64,000 bases of DNA from DASSTY01 sp035760645 (GTDB taxonomy: Bacteria; Gemmatimonadota; Gemmatimonadetes; Gemmatimonadales; GWC2-71-9): assembly GCA_035760645.1 (NCBI GenBank), contig DASTSO010000021.1, positions 1-64,000 of the forward strand, given 5' to 3'. Below the pieces are notes generated by a model. It did not search any database. It worked only from the letters and a program-made list of their open reading frames with translations, and was not told the DNA's origin. How positions within the stretch are numbered: position 1 is the stretch's first letter; the number at the start of each line of letters is the position of its first letter. Below are positions 52,876 to 62,048 of the stretch, in pieces. Made by a program: the position numbers and the translations under genes.

Positions 52876-53482
52876 TCTGGTCGGGCTGGTGGCGGGACTC
52901 GCCCTCGCGGCGCTCACGGCGCTGCCGGCGATGGCGCAGGAGACGGCGACCCCGATGTACAAGGCGCCCTACCGGGGCTTCACGAACTACGAGTTCGGCG
53001 GCGACCTCTCGTTCCCCGACGGGACCGACTTCGCCCTCGAGGGCTTCTACCAGTTCGCCAACGGGCCGCACGACTTCGGCCTGCGCGCCGGCGTGCTCAA
53101 GTGCGGCGACGGCTGCACCCAGTTCAACGTCGGCGGCAACTTCCGCACGCGCGTCCTGCGCGCCTCGCAGCAGTTCCCGCTCGACGGCGCGCTGACGGTC
53201 GGCTTCGGCGGCCGCTTCGGCGAGGGCCAGACCAACTTCATCGTGCCCGTGGGCGTCTCCCTCGGCCGCCAGCTGCGGCTCGAGAACTCGACGGTGCGCT
53301 TCACGCCGTTCATCCACCCGGTCATCGCGCCCGTCTTCGGGGACGGCGAGGACGACGTGGACTTCGGCGTCGGCCTCGGCGTGGACATCATGTTCAGCCG
53401 CTACCTCACGGCCCGCGTGAGCGGCGGCATCGGCGACAACATCCTCCAGGGCATCGGCATCGGGCTCGCGTTCACGCGCTGA
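52865..53482 (+). CDS. Outer-membrane beta-barrel protein
   Basis: The 205-residue protein has a Sec signal peptide (cleavage after AMAQ, near residue 25). It then alternates strands and turns, with FTNYEFGGDLSFPDG, FDFGLRAGVLKCGDGCT-like strands and a terminal GIGIGLAFTR. A short porin-like barrel is likely. AAGGAGG precedes the ATG at 52865, within the end of atpC, so it is cotranscribed with the ATP synthase. Its function is unknown. Confidence 0.75.
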   Translation: MRRNLVGLVAGLALAALTALPAMAQETATPMYKAPYRGFTNYEFGGDLSFPDGTDFALEGFYQFANGPHDFGLRAGVLKCGDGCTQFNVGGNFRTRVLRASQQFPLDGALTVGFGGRFGEGQTNFIVPVGVSLGRQLRLENSTVRFTPFIHPVIAPVFGDGEDDVDFGVGLGVDIMFSRYLTARVSGGIGDNILQGIGIGLAFTR

Positions 53483-53504
53483 GCCGGGCCGCTTCCGCTT
53501 CGAC

Positions 53505-53544
53505 CGCGGCCGGGGCATCTCTCGCCAGAGGTGCCCCGGCCGCG
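53505..53544 (+). terminator. Terminator after the atp operon and barrel gene
   Basis: A 13-bp outer stem (CGCGGCCGGGGCA and complement) with an inner CTCT/AGAG stem, 23 nt after the barrel gene stop. A C/T-rich tract follows further down. Confidence 0.65.
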
Positions 53545-53573
53545 CATCCGGCCCCTTCTACGGTGGAGACGAC

Positions 53574-54290
53574 ATGACGCAGCACACGCGCGCGGGCCTC
53601 GCCCTCTTCGCGCTCGCCGTGCTCGGGAGCGCCGGCGCGCGCGCCGCCCGCGCCCAGGCGCTCGGGATCCCGGTCAACAACAGCGGCGTGGCGACCGGGC
53701 TCGCCCTCTACGCCGACGCCGCCTTCCCCAACGCCGGCTGGGGGAAGGGGACCGCCTTCGCGCTCACCGGCAAGCTCGGCTTCGGCCGCCTCGGCGCGAC
53801 CGCCATGGTCTCGCGCTACGATCCGAGCGTCGCCACCGTGACCACCGGCGATGCCGTCGTCTCGGCCGGCGCGACGCTCAACTACAAGCTGCTCGGCGGC
53901 CCCCTCATCCCGCTCAGCGCGACGCTGCAGGGCGGGGCGGGCTACTGGAAGCAGGACCTCGTCGGCGGCACCGGCCTGCCCACGGGGTCGCGCACCTACT
54001 GGCGCTTCCCCGTCGGGCTGGGCGTCGGCCTCAACATCCCGGGCCCGGCGTTCTCGCTCCGGCCCTGGATCGCGCCCCGGGTCGACGTCACCCACGTCGG
54101 GCCGGCGTCGGGCGCGCCCGCGGGGACGAGCGGCGAGACGACGACGAGCTTCGCCCTGAGCGCCGGGGCCGAGCTCAACCTGCTCAGCGGGCTGGGGCTG
54201 CAGGCCGCCTACGACTGGTACGGTGACGCGCCGCATCCGCAGATCTTCGCGGTCGGCGCCCACTACGCCCTCCGGATCCCGGGCCTGTGA
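53574..54290 (+). CDS. Outer-membrane beta-barrel protein
   Basis: The 238-residue protein has a signal peptide (cleavage after ARAQA) and an alternating strand pattern: GLALYADAAFPNAG, FALTGKLGFGRLGATAMVSR, LNYKLLGGPLIPLSATLQGG, YWRFPVGLGVGLNIPG and an aromatic end. It looks like an 8-10-strand barrel. No family can be named. Its end overlaps the lipoprotein gene by 4 nt. Confidence 0.7.
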   Translation: MTQHTRAGLALFALAVLGSAGARAARAQALGIPVNNSGVATGLALYADAAFPNAGWGKGTAFALTGKLGFGRLGATAMVSRYDPSVATVTTGDAVVSAGATLNYKLLGGPLIPLSATLQGGAGYWKQDLVGGTGLPTGSRTYWRFPVGLGVGLNIPGPAFSLRPWIAPRVDVTHVGPASGAPAGTSGETTTSFALSAGAELNLLSGLGLQAAYDWYGDAPHPQIFAVGAHYALRIPGL

Positions 54291-54685
54291 GCGCCCCGCG
54301 CCGCGCGGGACTCGCCCTCGCCGCCGCCCTCCTCGTGGGCGGCTGCGCCCAGACCTTCGACGCCACGACCCTCGGCGTGCCGGTCACCATGGCCGTCCCG
54401 GCCGGCCGTCCCGCCGCCGCCACCGACTCGGCCCAGGCGTTCTCGGTGACGAGCCGCGCGGTCTTCGGCTTCTGGGGCCTCGTGCCGTTCAAGAAGCCCT
54501 CGCTGCAGCAGGCGCTCGCCGCCCAGCTGGTGGGCGGCCGCGGCGTCACCAACCTGCGCATCAAGGTGCGCAGCCGGTGGACCGACGTCCTCGTCACGGC
54601 GCTCACCGGCGGGCTCGTCGTGCCGCGGGCCGTGACCTTCGAGGGCGGGGTGACCCCGCCGGCCGCGGGCGGCGGGATGCCCTGA
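54287..54685 (+). CDS. Small lipoprotein
   Basis: The 132-residue protein has a lipobox (LLVGGCAQ), then FDATTLGVPVTMAVPAGRP, SRAVFGFWGLVPFKKPSLQQ and RWTDVLVTALTGGLVVPRAV. The Gly-Leu-Val-Pro and hydrophobic hairpin near the C-terminus recall small Bor-like envelope lipoproteins, but I cannot assign it. It starts with GTG overlapping the barrel stop (GTGA). Confidence 0.7.
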   Translation: MSAPRRAGLALAAALLVGGCAQTFDATTLGVPVTMAVPAGRPAAATDSAQAFSVTSRAVFGFWGLVPFKKPSLQQALAAQLVGGRGVTNLRIKVRSRWTDVLVTALTGGLVVPRAVTFEGGVTPPAAGGGMP

Positions 54686-54715
54686 CGCGCGCGCGCGCTT
54701 CGCTCCTCGTGACAC

Positions 54716-54750
54716 GCGGCGCCGTGGTCTCGCAGGGACCACGGCGCCGC
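54716..54750 (+). terminator. Terminator after the lipoprotein gene
   Basis: A 14-bp perfect stem (GCGGCGCCGTGGTC and complement) with a 7-nt loop followed by TCTT. Confidence 0.75.
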
Positions 54751-54831
54751 TCTTGAGATCCCCACCCGCGTGGCGCATTCTTGGAAGGGTAGCCCCACTC
54801 CATCCCCGGCCCCCGGACACCGCTCCCGCCC

Positions 54832-57800
54832 ATGTCCTCATCTCCCGAGCTGGATGCCCCGATGACGGACCTGCAGGCCGAAGTCCGCCGCTTGCGCGCC
54901 CGCGTCGCGGAGCTCGAGCGCGCCGCCGGCCTGTTCGACCGGCTGCCGGTGGCGCTGACGCTCTACGACCACGAGTTGCGGTACGTGCGGGTGAACGAGG
55001 CGTTCGCGGCGCTCTACGACCGGGCGCCCGAGGAGTTCGTGGGGCGCACGATCTGGGAGATGGCCCCGGAGGTCGCGCCGCGCCTCGTGCCGCACTACCG
55101 CCGGGTGCTCGCCACCGGGCTGCCGGCGCCCGACCTCGAGGTGCGGGGCGAGTTCCCGCCGGGCTCGGGCACGCTGCGGGATCTCATCGTCGGCTTCTAT
55201 CCCATCGCCGACGCCGCGGGTGCCCCCCGCGGCGTCGGCGCGGCGGTCACCGACGTCACCGCGCTCAAGCGGGCCGAGGCCCGCTTCAGCGACCTCCTGG
55301 ACGCGAACGTCATCGGGGTCGGCCTCCGCGACGCCGGGGGGCGCATCGTGCAGGTCAACGACGCGCTGCTCGACCTGCTGGGCTACACCCGGGCGGACTT
55401 CGAGGCGGGCGCGGTGCCGTGGGCGGAGCTCACGCCGCCCGAGTACTACGCCTCCGACGAAAAGGCCGTCGCGCAGACGCTCGCCGCCGGGCGCTGCACG
55501 CCCTACGAGAAGGAGTACCTGCGCCGCGACGGGAGCCGCGTGCCGGTGCTCGTGGGCGGCGGCGCGCTGGGCGAGCGGCGCGACACCGGCGTGTTCTTCG
55601 TGGTCGATCTCTCCGACCGCCGCCGCGCCGAGGCGGCGCTCGCCGCGAGCGAGGCGCGGCTGCGGGCCGCCGTCGCGGCGGCGCAGATGGGCACCTGGCG
55701 CTGGGACATCGACGCGGGGGTCGCCTCCTACGACGCGGGCCTCAACGCGCTCTTCGGCCGCCCGGCCGAGCCGTCCACCGATCCGGCGGGGAAGTTTCTC
55801 GAGCGGCTCCACCCCGATGACCGCCCGGTCGTGGCCGCGCGGCTCCGCGCCGCGCTCGAGCAGGGGGCCGACTTCGACGTCGACTATCGCGTGGCCCTCG
55901 GCGAGGGCCGGGTGCGCTGGCTGCGCGACGTCGGCCGGCTGGTCCGCGACGAGGACGGCCGGCCGCTCTACATGACGGGCGCGTGCATGGACATCACCGC
56001 CCACAAGGCAGCCGAGGCGGAGCGCGCCCGCCTGCTCGACGCCTCTTCCTTCCTCGCCGAGGCGAGCCGCGTGCTCGCCTCCTCGCTCGACTACGAGACG
56101 ACGCTCGCGAGCGTCGCCGACCTCGCCGTGCCGCGGATCGCCGACTGGTGCACGATCGACATCGTGGACGAGGGCGGCACGCCGCGCCGCCTCGTCGTCT
56201 CGCACCCCGATCCCGCGAAGGTCGAGCTCGCCTGGGAGCTGGCCCGCCGCTTCCCCGAGGATCCCGCGACCGCGGGCGGGCCCTACGCCGTGATCCGCTC
56301 GGGGCGGGCGGAGCTGGTCTCGGTGATCACGCCCGAGCTGATCCGCGCGATGCCGCACGATCCGGCGTACGTGCGGATGGTGCGCGAGCTGGGGCTGGTC
56401 TCCTACATGGCGGTGCCGCTCGAGGCACGCGGCCGAGTGCTCGGCGCGATCACGTTCATCGCGGCCGAGTCGGGACGCCACTTCGGCGCCGAGGACCTGG
56501 CGCTCGCCGAAGACCTCGCGCGGCGCGCCGCGCTCGCGGTCGACAACGCGCGGCTCTACCGCGAGGCCCAGGCGGCGGTCCGCCAGCAGAGCGTCACCCT
56601 CGCCATGCTCGACGCCACGCTCCACTCCGCCCCCGTGGGGCTCTGCTACCTCGATCGCGACCTGCGCTACGTGCGCATCAACCAGGTGCTCGCCGACGCC
56701 AACGGCCTGCCGGTCGCCGCGCACCTCGGCCGCACGGTGCGCGAGGTGCTCCCCGCGCTGGCCGAACAGATCGAGCCGCTCCTGCGGCGGGTCTTCGAGA
56801 CGGGTGAGCCGGTGCTCGACCGCGAGGTGGTGGACACCGAGCGGCGGGGCACGCCGGGGCGGCCGGAATACTGGGTGGTCAGCTTTTACCCCGTGACCGG
56901 CCCCGACGGGCCCGTGCAGTGGGTGGGTGCGGTCGCGGTGGATATGACCGACCGGCGCCAGGCCGAGGAGGCGTTGCGGCAGGCGCAGAAGCTCGAGTCC
57001 ATCGGCGTGCTCGCCGGCGGCATCGCGCACGACTTCAACAACCTGCTCACCGGCATCATGGGCAACGCGAGCCTCGCGCTGCGCTCGCTGCCGCCCGAGA
57101 CGCTGACACGCACCGCACCGCTCCTCGAGGACGTGGTACGCGCGAGCGAGCGCGCGGCCGACCTCACGCAGCAGCTCCTCGCCTACGCGGGCAAGGGGCG
57201 GTTCTTCGTGAAGCCGGTCGAGCTGCCGGCGCTGGTGCGCGAGATCGGCAGCCTCGTGCGGACCTCGGTGCCGAAGAAGGTCGCCCTCCAGCTCCAGCTC
57301 GAGGCGTGCCCGCCGATCGAGGCGGACGCGAGCCAGCTCCAGCAGATCGTCATGAACCTCATCCTCAACGCCGCCGAGGCGATCGAGGACGCGCCCGGCG
57401 TCGTGACCGTGACGACCGGGCCCGTGCGGCTCGACGCGGCGACGGCGCGCGCGCGGTTCCGCGGCTTCGACCTCGCCCCGGGCGACTACGCGCAGCTCGA
57501 GGTGCGCGACACCGGCTGCGGCATGGACGCCGAGACGCTGGCGCGCATCTTCGACCCGTTCTTCACGACCAAGTTCACGGGCCGCGGCCTGGGGCTCGCC
57601 GCCGCGCTCGGCATCGTGCGCGGCCACCACGGGGCGATCGCCGTCGAGAGCGCGCCGGGACGGGGGACCACCTTCACCGTCGCCTTCCCGGCGATCGCGT
57701 CGGCGCCGCCGCCGGCGCCGACGGCGCCGGGCGGCGGCGCGGCGCGGGCGGGCGGCGAGGGCGCCGACGCGCGGGGCGTCATCCTCGTGGCGGACGACGA

Positions 57801-58146
57801 GGAGGTGGTGCGCCGCATCGCGCGCGCCGTGCTGGAGGAGCAGGGCTTCACCGTCGAGGTCGCGGGGACGGGGCTCGAGGCGCTGGAGCGCATCCGGCGC
57901 GCGCCCCGGCGCTTCCGCCTCGTGCTGCTCGACATGGTGATGCCGGTCATGGGCGGCGAGGAGGCGATCGGCCAGCTCCAGGCGCTCACCCCCGACCTGC
58001 CGGTGATCGTCACCAGCGGCTACGGCGAACTCGAGGCGCTGCGCCGCTTCGAGGGCGCCCGCATCGCCGGCTTCCTGCCGAAGCCCTTCACCGCGCGGCA
58101 GCTCGCCGACGCGATCCGGGCCGCGCTGGCGGCCCCGGCGGGGTGA
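54832..58146 (+). CDS. Hybrid sensor histidine kinase (PAS-PAS-PAS-GAF-PAS-kinase-REC)
   Basis: The 1104-residue protein has no membrane helix, so it is cytoplasmic. Three PAS domains come first (about 35-140, 150-270, 275-395), then a GAF domain (about 410-580), a fourth PAS (590-710), a kinase with H-box AGGIAHDFNNLLTGIMGNAS, N-box NLILNAAEAIED and G-boxes VRDTGCGMDA and GRGLGLAAALGIV, and a C-terminal receiver with VLLDMVMPVMGGEEA and VIVTSGYG. Signal input is unknown. It has no DNA-binding output. The next gene is a sister kinase with a near-identical core. Confidence 0.92.
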   Translation: MSSSPELDAPMTDLQAEVRRLRARVAELERAAGLFDRLPVALTLYDHELRYVRVNEAFAALYDRAPEEFVGRTIWEMAPEVAPRLVPHYRRVLATGLPAPDLEVRGEFPPGSGTLRDLIVGFYPIADAAGAPRGVGAAVTDVTALKRAEARFSDLLDANVIGVGLRDAGGRIVQVNDALLDLLGYTRADFEAGAVPWAELTPPEYYASDEKAVAQTLAAGRCTPYEKEYLRRDGSRVPVLVGGGALGERRDTGVFFVVDLSDRRRAEAALAASEARLRAAVAAAQMGTWRWDIDAGVASYDAGLNALFGRPAEPSTDPAGKFLERLHPDDRPVVAARLRAALEQGADFDVDYRVALGEGRVRWLRDVGRLVRDEDGRPLYMTGACMDITAHKAAEAERARLLDASSFLAEASRVLASSLDYETTLASVADLAVPRIADWCTIDIVDEGGTPRRLVVSHPDPAKVELAWELARRFPEDPATAGGPYAVIRSGRAELVSVITPELIRAMPHDPAYVRMVRELGLVSYMAVPLEARGRVLGAITFIAAESGRHFGAEDLALAEDLARRAALAVDNARLYREAQAAVRQQSVTLAMLDATLHSAPVGLCYLDRDLRYVRINQVLADANGLPVAAHLGRTVREVLPALAEQIEPLLRRVFETGEPVLDREVVDTERRGTPGRPEYWVVSFYPVTGPDGPVQWVGAVAVDMTDRRQAEEALRQAQKLESIGVLAGGIAHDFNNLLTGIMGNASLALRSLPPETLTRTAPLLEDVVRASERAADLTQQLLAYAGKGRFFVKPVELPALVREIGSLVRTSVPKKVALQLQLEACPPIEADASQLQQIVMNLILNAAEAIEDAPGVVTVTTGPVRLDAATARARFRGFDLAPGDYAQLEVRDTGCGMDAETLARIFDPFFTTKFTGRGLGLAAALGIVRGHHGAIAVESAPGRGTTFTVAFPAIASAPPPAPTAPGGGAARAGGEGADARGVILVADDEEVVRRIARAVLEEQGFTVEVAGTGLEALERIRRAPRRFRLVLLDMVMPVMGGEEAIGQLQALTPDLPVIVTSGYGELEALRRFEGARIAGFLPKPFTARQLADAIRAALAAPAG

Positions 58147-58153
58147 GCGGCGG

Positions 58154-61100
58154 ATGCGCCAGCGCCACACGCCCTGGATCGTCCTCGCCGCGACGCTGCT
58201 CTTCACGCTCGCGGCCGCCTGGTACGTGGCCGTGGTGGCCCGCGGCCGGGAGCGCGCGCGCTTCGAGACGGCGGCCGAGCAGACGCTCGCGGCCGTCCGC
58301 AGCCGCCTGGCGACGCATGTCGCGCTGCTGGAGGGCACCGAGGCGTTCGTCGCCACCAGCGACACCGTCACGCGCGACATGTTCCGCGACTACGTGGCCC
58401 GGCTCGATCTGCCGGAACACTACCCGGGGGTGCAGGGCATCGGGCTCGCGATGCGGGTGCCGCCGGGGCGTGAGGCCGCCCTCGTGGCGGCGATGCGCGA
58501 GCAGGGCGACTCGGGCTTCGCGGTGCATCCCGCCGCCGCCGCGGCGCCGCCGGCCGACGAGCGCACGGCGATCGTCTACCTCGAGCCGCTCGATTTCCGC
58601 AACGCGGTCGCGATCGGCTTCGACATGTTCACCGAGGAGACCCGCCGCGAGGCGATGCGCCGGGCGCGCGACAGCGCCGCCGCGGCGACCTCGGGGCGGG
58701 TGCGGCTGGTCCAGGAGATCACGCCCGAGAGCCAGGCGGGCTTCCTCATCTATCTCCCGCTCTACCAGGGCGGCCGCCGCCCGACCACCGTGGCCGAGCG
58801 ACGCGAGCGGCTCATCGGCTGGGTCTACAGCCCCTTCCGCGCCGGCGACCTCCTCGCCGAGGTCACCGGCCCGCGCACCGAGATCGCGTTCCGGGTCTAC
58901 GACGGCGCCCCCAGGCCGGCGAACCTGCTCTACGATTCCGACCCGGCCGACCCCACGGCGAGCACGCCGGCCGCGACCTTCCGCCTCGAGCGCACGCTCG
59001 AGACGGGCGGGCGGACGTGGACGCTCGAGTTCGCGAGTCTCCCGCCGCTCGACGCGAGCGACGCCACGCCCGTGGCGCTGCTCCTGGGCATCGGGCTCCT
59101 CACCGGGGTGCTGCTCTTCCTGCTCTCCCGCTCGCTGGTGGCGTCGCAGGCGACGGCCGAGCGGCGCGCGGGCGAGCTGCGCGAGCGCAGCGAGGCGCTG
59201 CGGCTGAGCGAGCGGCGCTTCCGCTCGCTGGTCGAGCAATCACCGCTCAGCATCCAGGTGGTGGACACCGCGGGCCGCACCCTCGCCGTCAATCACGCCT
59301 TCGAGCGCATGTGGGGCATCCGGCTCCCGGAGCTCGCCGCCTACAGCGTGCTCGCCGACCCGCAGCTCGCGGCGAACGGGCTCCTGCCGCTCATGCGCGA
59401 GGCGTTCGAGGGGCGGCCGGCCGCGCTGCCGCCGGTGGGGTTCGTGCCCCCCTTCGGCGCGCATGCGGGGACGGAGCTCTGGGTGCGCGCTTTCGTCTAC
59501 CCGGTGAAGGACGACGACGGCACCGTGCGCGAGGTGGTGCTGATCCACGAGGACATCACCGACCGGCGTCGCGTCGAGCAGCGGCTGCGCTACCAGCTCG
59601 AGCTGATGGACACCATCACGAGCCACGCCGTCGAAGCGCTGTTCCTGATGGACGACCGGAGCCGGATCACCTTCGTGAACCCCGCGGCCGAGCGGCTCTT
59701 CGGCTACACCCGCGAGGAGCTGCTGGGCGGGGAGCTGCACGCGATGCTGCACGCCCGCCATCCCGACGGGAGTCCCTATCCGCGGGAGGAGTGCCCGCTC
59801 TTCGCCGTCTATGTCTCGGGACGCGAGCTGCGCGACCACGAGGACGTCTTCTTCCGCAAGGACGGCGCGCCGGTCGACGTCGCCTGCTCGAGCGCGCCGA
59901 TCTGGCGCGACGGGCGGATCGGGGGCGCCGTGCTCGTCGTGCGCGACATCACCGAGCGCAAGCGCACCGAGGAGGCGCTGCGGCACACGCAGAAGCTCGA
60001 GTCGATCGGGCTCCTCGCCGGCGGCATCGCGCACGACTTCAACAACCTGCTCACCGGCATCATGGGCAACGCGAGCCTCGCACGCCACACGCTCACCGGC
60101 GAGAGCGCGGCGCGCACGGCGCCGCTGCTCGACGACGTGGTGCGGGCGAGCGAGCGCGCGGCCGACCTCACGCAGCAGCTCCTCGCCTACGCGGGCAAGG
60201 GGCGGTTCTTCGTGCAGCGGGTGGACCTCGCCGCGGTCGTGGGCGAGCTCACGGGGCTCATCCGGACCTCGATTCCCCGCAAGGTCGAGGTGCGGGTCGA
60301 CTTCCCCGCCGACCTCCCGCCCATCGAGGCCGACGCGAGCCAGATCCAGCAGCTCGTGATGAACCTCGTCATCAACGGCGCCGAGGCGATCGGCGAGGAG
60401 ACCGGCGCCGTGCTCGTCCGGGCCGAGGTGCGGGACCTCGATGCCGCGACCTGCGCGCGCGAGTTCCCCGCCTTCACCCTCACGCCCGGCCGCTTCCTGC
60501 GCCTCGAGGTCCGGGACACCGGCGAGGGGATGGACGCGGCGACGCTGGCGCGCATCTTCGACCCGTTCTTCACGACCAAGTTCATGGGCCGCGGCCTGGG
60601 GCTCGCCGCCGCGCTCGGCATCGTGCGCGGCCACCACGGGGCGATCGCCGTCGAGAGCGCGCCGGGGCGGGGGACCACCTTCACCGTCGTCCTCCCGACC
60701 GCAGACCAGCCCGGGGGCGCCGAGCCGGCGCCCGAGCCGGCGCCCGAGCCGGCGCCCGAGCCGGCAGCCGAGCCGGCAGCCGAGCCGGCACCGGCCCCGC
60801 CGCCGGCCGGGGCCCCGGCCGGCGGCGGGGCCGGCGGCGTCATCCTCCTCGCCGACGACGAGCCGCTCGTGCGCGAGGTGGCCGCCGCGCTGCTCGACGA
60901 GCTCGGCTACGCCGTGCTCACCGCCGCCGACGGGCGCGAGGCGGTGGAGCTCTTCCGCCGCGAGGCGGGTCGGGTGCGCCTGGTCCTCCTCGATCTCACC
61001 ATGCCGGTCATGAGCGGCGAGGAGGCGATCCGTCATCTCCAGGCGATCCGGCCCGACGTGCCGGTGATCGTCACCAGCGGCTACGGCGAGGCCACGACGC

Positions 61101-61213
61101 TGGAGCGCTTCGCGGACACGCCCGTCAGCGGCTTCCTGCAGAAGCCGTTCACCACCGACCGGCTCGAGGCCGCTGTGCGCGGGGCCCTCGCGGCGCGGGA
61201 GCCACGGGACTAG
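58154..61213 (+). CDS. Membrane hybrid histidine kinase (CHASE-PAS-PAS-kinase-REC)
   Basis: The 1019-residue protein has a first helix (about 8-28), an extracytoplasmic CHASE domain with YPGVQGIGLAMRVPP and PLDFRNAVAIGFDM, a second helix (about 310-330), two PAS domains (340-470, 480-605), a kinase with GGIAHDFNNLLTGIMGNAS, VRDTGEGMDA and GRGLGLAAALGIV, a Glu-Pro-Ala linker made of 12-bp repeats, and a receiver with LLDLTMPVMSGEEA and VIVTSGYGEA. CHASE domains bind small ligands. It follows the first kinase by 7 nt. Both lack a DNA-binding output domain. Confidence 0.92.
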   Translation: MRQRHTPWIVLAATLLFTLAAAWYVAVVARGRERARFETAAEQTLAAVRSRLATHVALLEGTEAFVATSDTVTRDMFRDYVARLDLPEHYPGVQGIGLAMRVPPGREAALVAAMREQGDSGFAVHPAAAAAPPADERTAIVYLEPLDFRNAVAIGFDMFTEETRREAMRRARDSAAAATSGRVRLVQEITPESQAGFLIYLPLYQGGRRPTTVAERRERLIGWVYSPFRAGDLLAEVTGPRTEIAFRVYDGAPRPANLLYDSDPADPTASTPAATFRLERTLETGGRTWTLEFASLPPLDASDATPVALLLGIGLLTGVLLFLLSRSLVASQATAERRAGELRERSEALRLSERRFRSLVEQSPLSIQVVDTAGRTLAVNHAFERMWGIRLPELAAYSVLADPQLAANGLLPLMREAFEGRPAALPPVGFVPPFGAHAGTELWVRAFVYPVKDDDGTVREVVLIHEDITDRRRVEQRLRYQLELMDTITSHAVEALFLMDDRSRITFVNPAAERLFGYTREELLGGELHAMLHARHPDGSPYPREECPLFAVYVSGRELRDHEDVFFRKDGAPVDVACSSAPIWRDGRIGGAVLVVRDITERKRTEEALRHTQKLESIGLLAGGIAHDFNNLLTGIMGNASLARHTLTGESAARTAPLLDDVVRASERAADLTQQLLAYAGKGRFFVQRVDLAAVVGELTGLIRTSIPRKVEVRVDFPADLPPIEADASQIQQLVMNLVINGAEAIGEETGAVLVRAEVRDLDAATCAREFPAFTLTPGRFLRLEVRDTGEGMDAATLARIFDPFFTTKFMGRGLGLAAALGIVRGHHGAIAVESAPGRGTTFTVVLPTADQPGGAEPAPEPAPEPAPEPAAEPAAEPAPAPPPAGAPAGGGAGGVILLADDEPLVREVAAALLDELGYAVLTAADGREAVELFRREAGRVRLVLLDLTMPVMSGEEAIRHLQAIRPDVPVIVTSGYGEATTLERFADTPVSGFLQKPFTTDRLEAAVRGALAAREPRD
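60722..60793 (+). repeat. 12-bp tandem repeat in the kinase linker
   Basis: Six units of GAGCCGGC(G/A)(C/G)CC-type sequence encode repeated Glu-Pro-Ala-(Pro/Ala) between kinase and receiver. The first three units are identical. Confidence 0.85.
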
Positions 61214-61226
61214 ACTCCCCGGCCGC

Positions 61227-62027
61227 ATGCCGTCCCCGCTCACGACCTACCTCCGCGCGACGCGCGCGCCGCGCTACAGCCTGCTGCTGGCGCTCCCGCT
61301 GCTCGTCCTCTACGAGCTGCTCGCCGTGCTGCTCTCGCACGACGCGCTCGCCGGCGTCCGCAACGGCGCCGACGTGCTGCTCAAGAGTCTCTTCGTCGGC
61401 TTCGGCGGGCGGCGCGGGTTGATCGTCTTCGGGGTGCTGCTGGTGGGGACCGGGGCGGTGCTGGTCTGGCGGGACCTGCGCCGCAGCGGCTGGCGGCTGC
61501 GCTGGGGCTACTTCGCCGGGATGCTGGCGGAGGCGGTCGTCTACGCGCTCCTCTTCGGGGGCGTGGTGGGGCTGCTCACGAGCCTCCTGCTGCACGCCGT
61601 GCTGCCACTCGCGACGACGGCGCTCGGGACCACGGCGCTCGGGACGACGACGCTGGCGACCGCCACAGCCGCCTCGCCGATCGCGCGGCTCGGCCTCGCC
61701 ACGCAGCTCATGATCAGCCTGGGCGCGGGGCTCTACGAGGAGCTGCTCTTCCGCGTCCTCCTCGTCGGCGCGCTCGCGCGCCTGGCGCGCGGCGGCTTCG
61801 GCTGGTCCGCGGGCGCCGCGGGCTGCTTCGCGACCCTCCTCGGCGCGCTCGTCTTCTCCGCCTTCCACTACGTCGGCCCCTATGGGGACCCGCTCGAGCT
61901 CGGCTCGTTCACCTTCCGCGCCATCGCCGGCGTCCTCTTCAGCGCCCTCTACCTCCTGCGCGGCTTCGGCATCACCGCGTGGACGCACGCGTTGTACGAC
62001 GTGTTTCTCACCGTAATGGCGGCCTAG
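61227..62027 (+). CDS. CPBP-family intramembrane metalloprotease
   Basis: The 266-residue membrane protein has about seven helices and the three CPBP motifs: YEELLFRVLL (EExxxR), FSAFHYVGPYG (FxxxH) and THALYD (the third His). CPBP proteases cut membrane-embedded peptides or act as anchors. It has a low-complexity loop of repeated ALGTT units (about 130-145). A hairpin overlaps its stop. Confidence 0.88.
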   Translation: MPSPLTTYLRATRAPRYSLLLALPLLVLYELLAVLLSHDALAGVRNGADVLLKSLFVGFGGRRGLIVFGVLLVGTGAVLVWRDLRRSGWRLRWGYFAGMLAEAVVYALLFGGVVGLLTSLLLHAVLPLATTALGTTALGTTTLATATAASPIARLGLATQLMISLGAGLYEELLFRVLLVGALARLARGGFGWSAGAAGCFATLLGALVFSAFHYVGPYGDPLELGSFTFRAIAGVLFSALYLLRGFGITAWTHALYDVFLTVMAA

Positions 62028-62048
62028 GGGCGCCCGGCCGGGCGCCCC
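62027..62048. terminator. Bidirectional terminator
   Basis: GGGGCGCCCGG is immediately followed by its complement CCGGGCGCCCC, an 11-bp stem that starts in the CPBP stop codon and ends next to the stop of the convergent Dsb-like gene. Confidence 0.6.

Noticed and set aside
60722..60793. CRISPR-like array
   Set aside because: Units are 12 bp without spacers and in frame within a coding region. No cas genes are present. The same applies to the repeats at 48438 and 63609.
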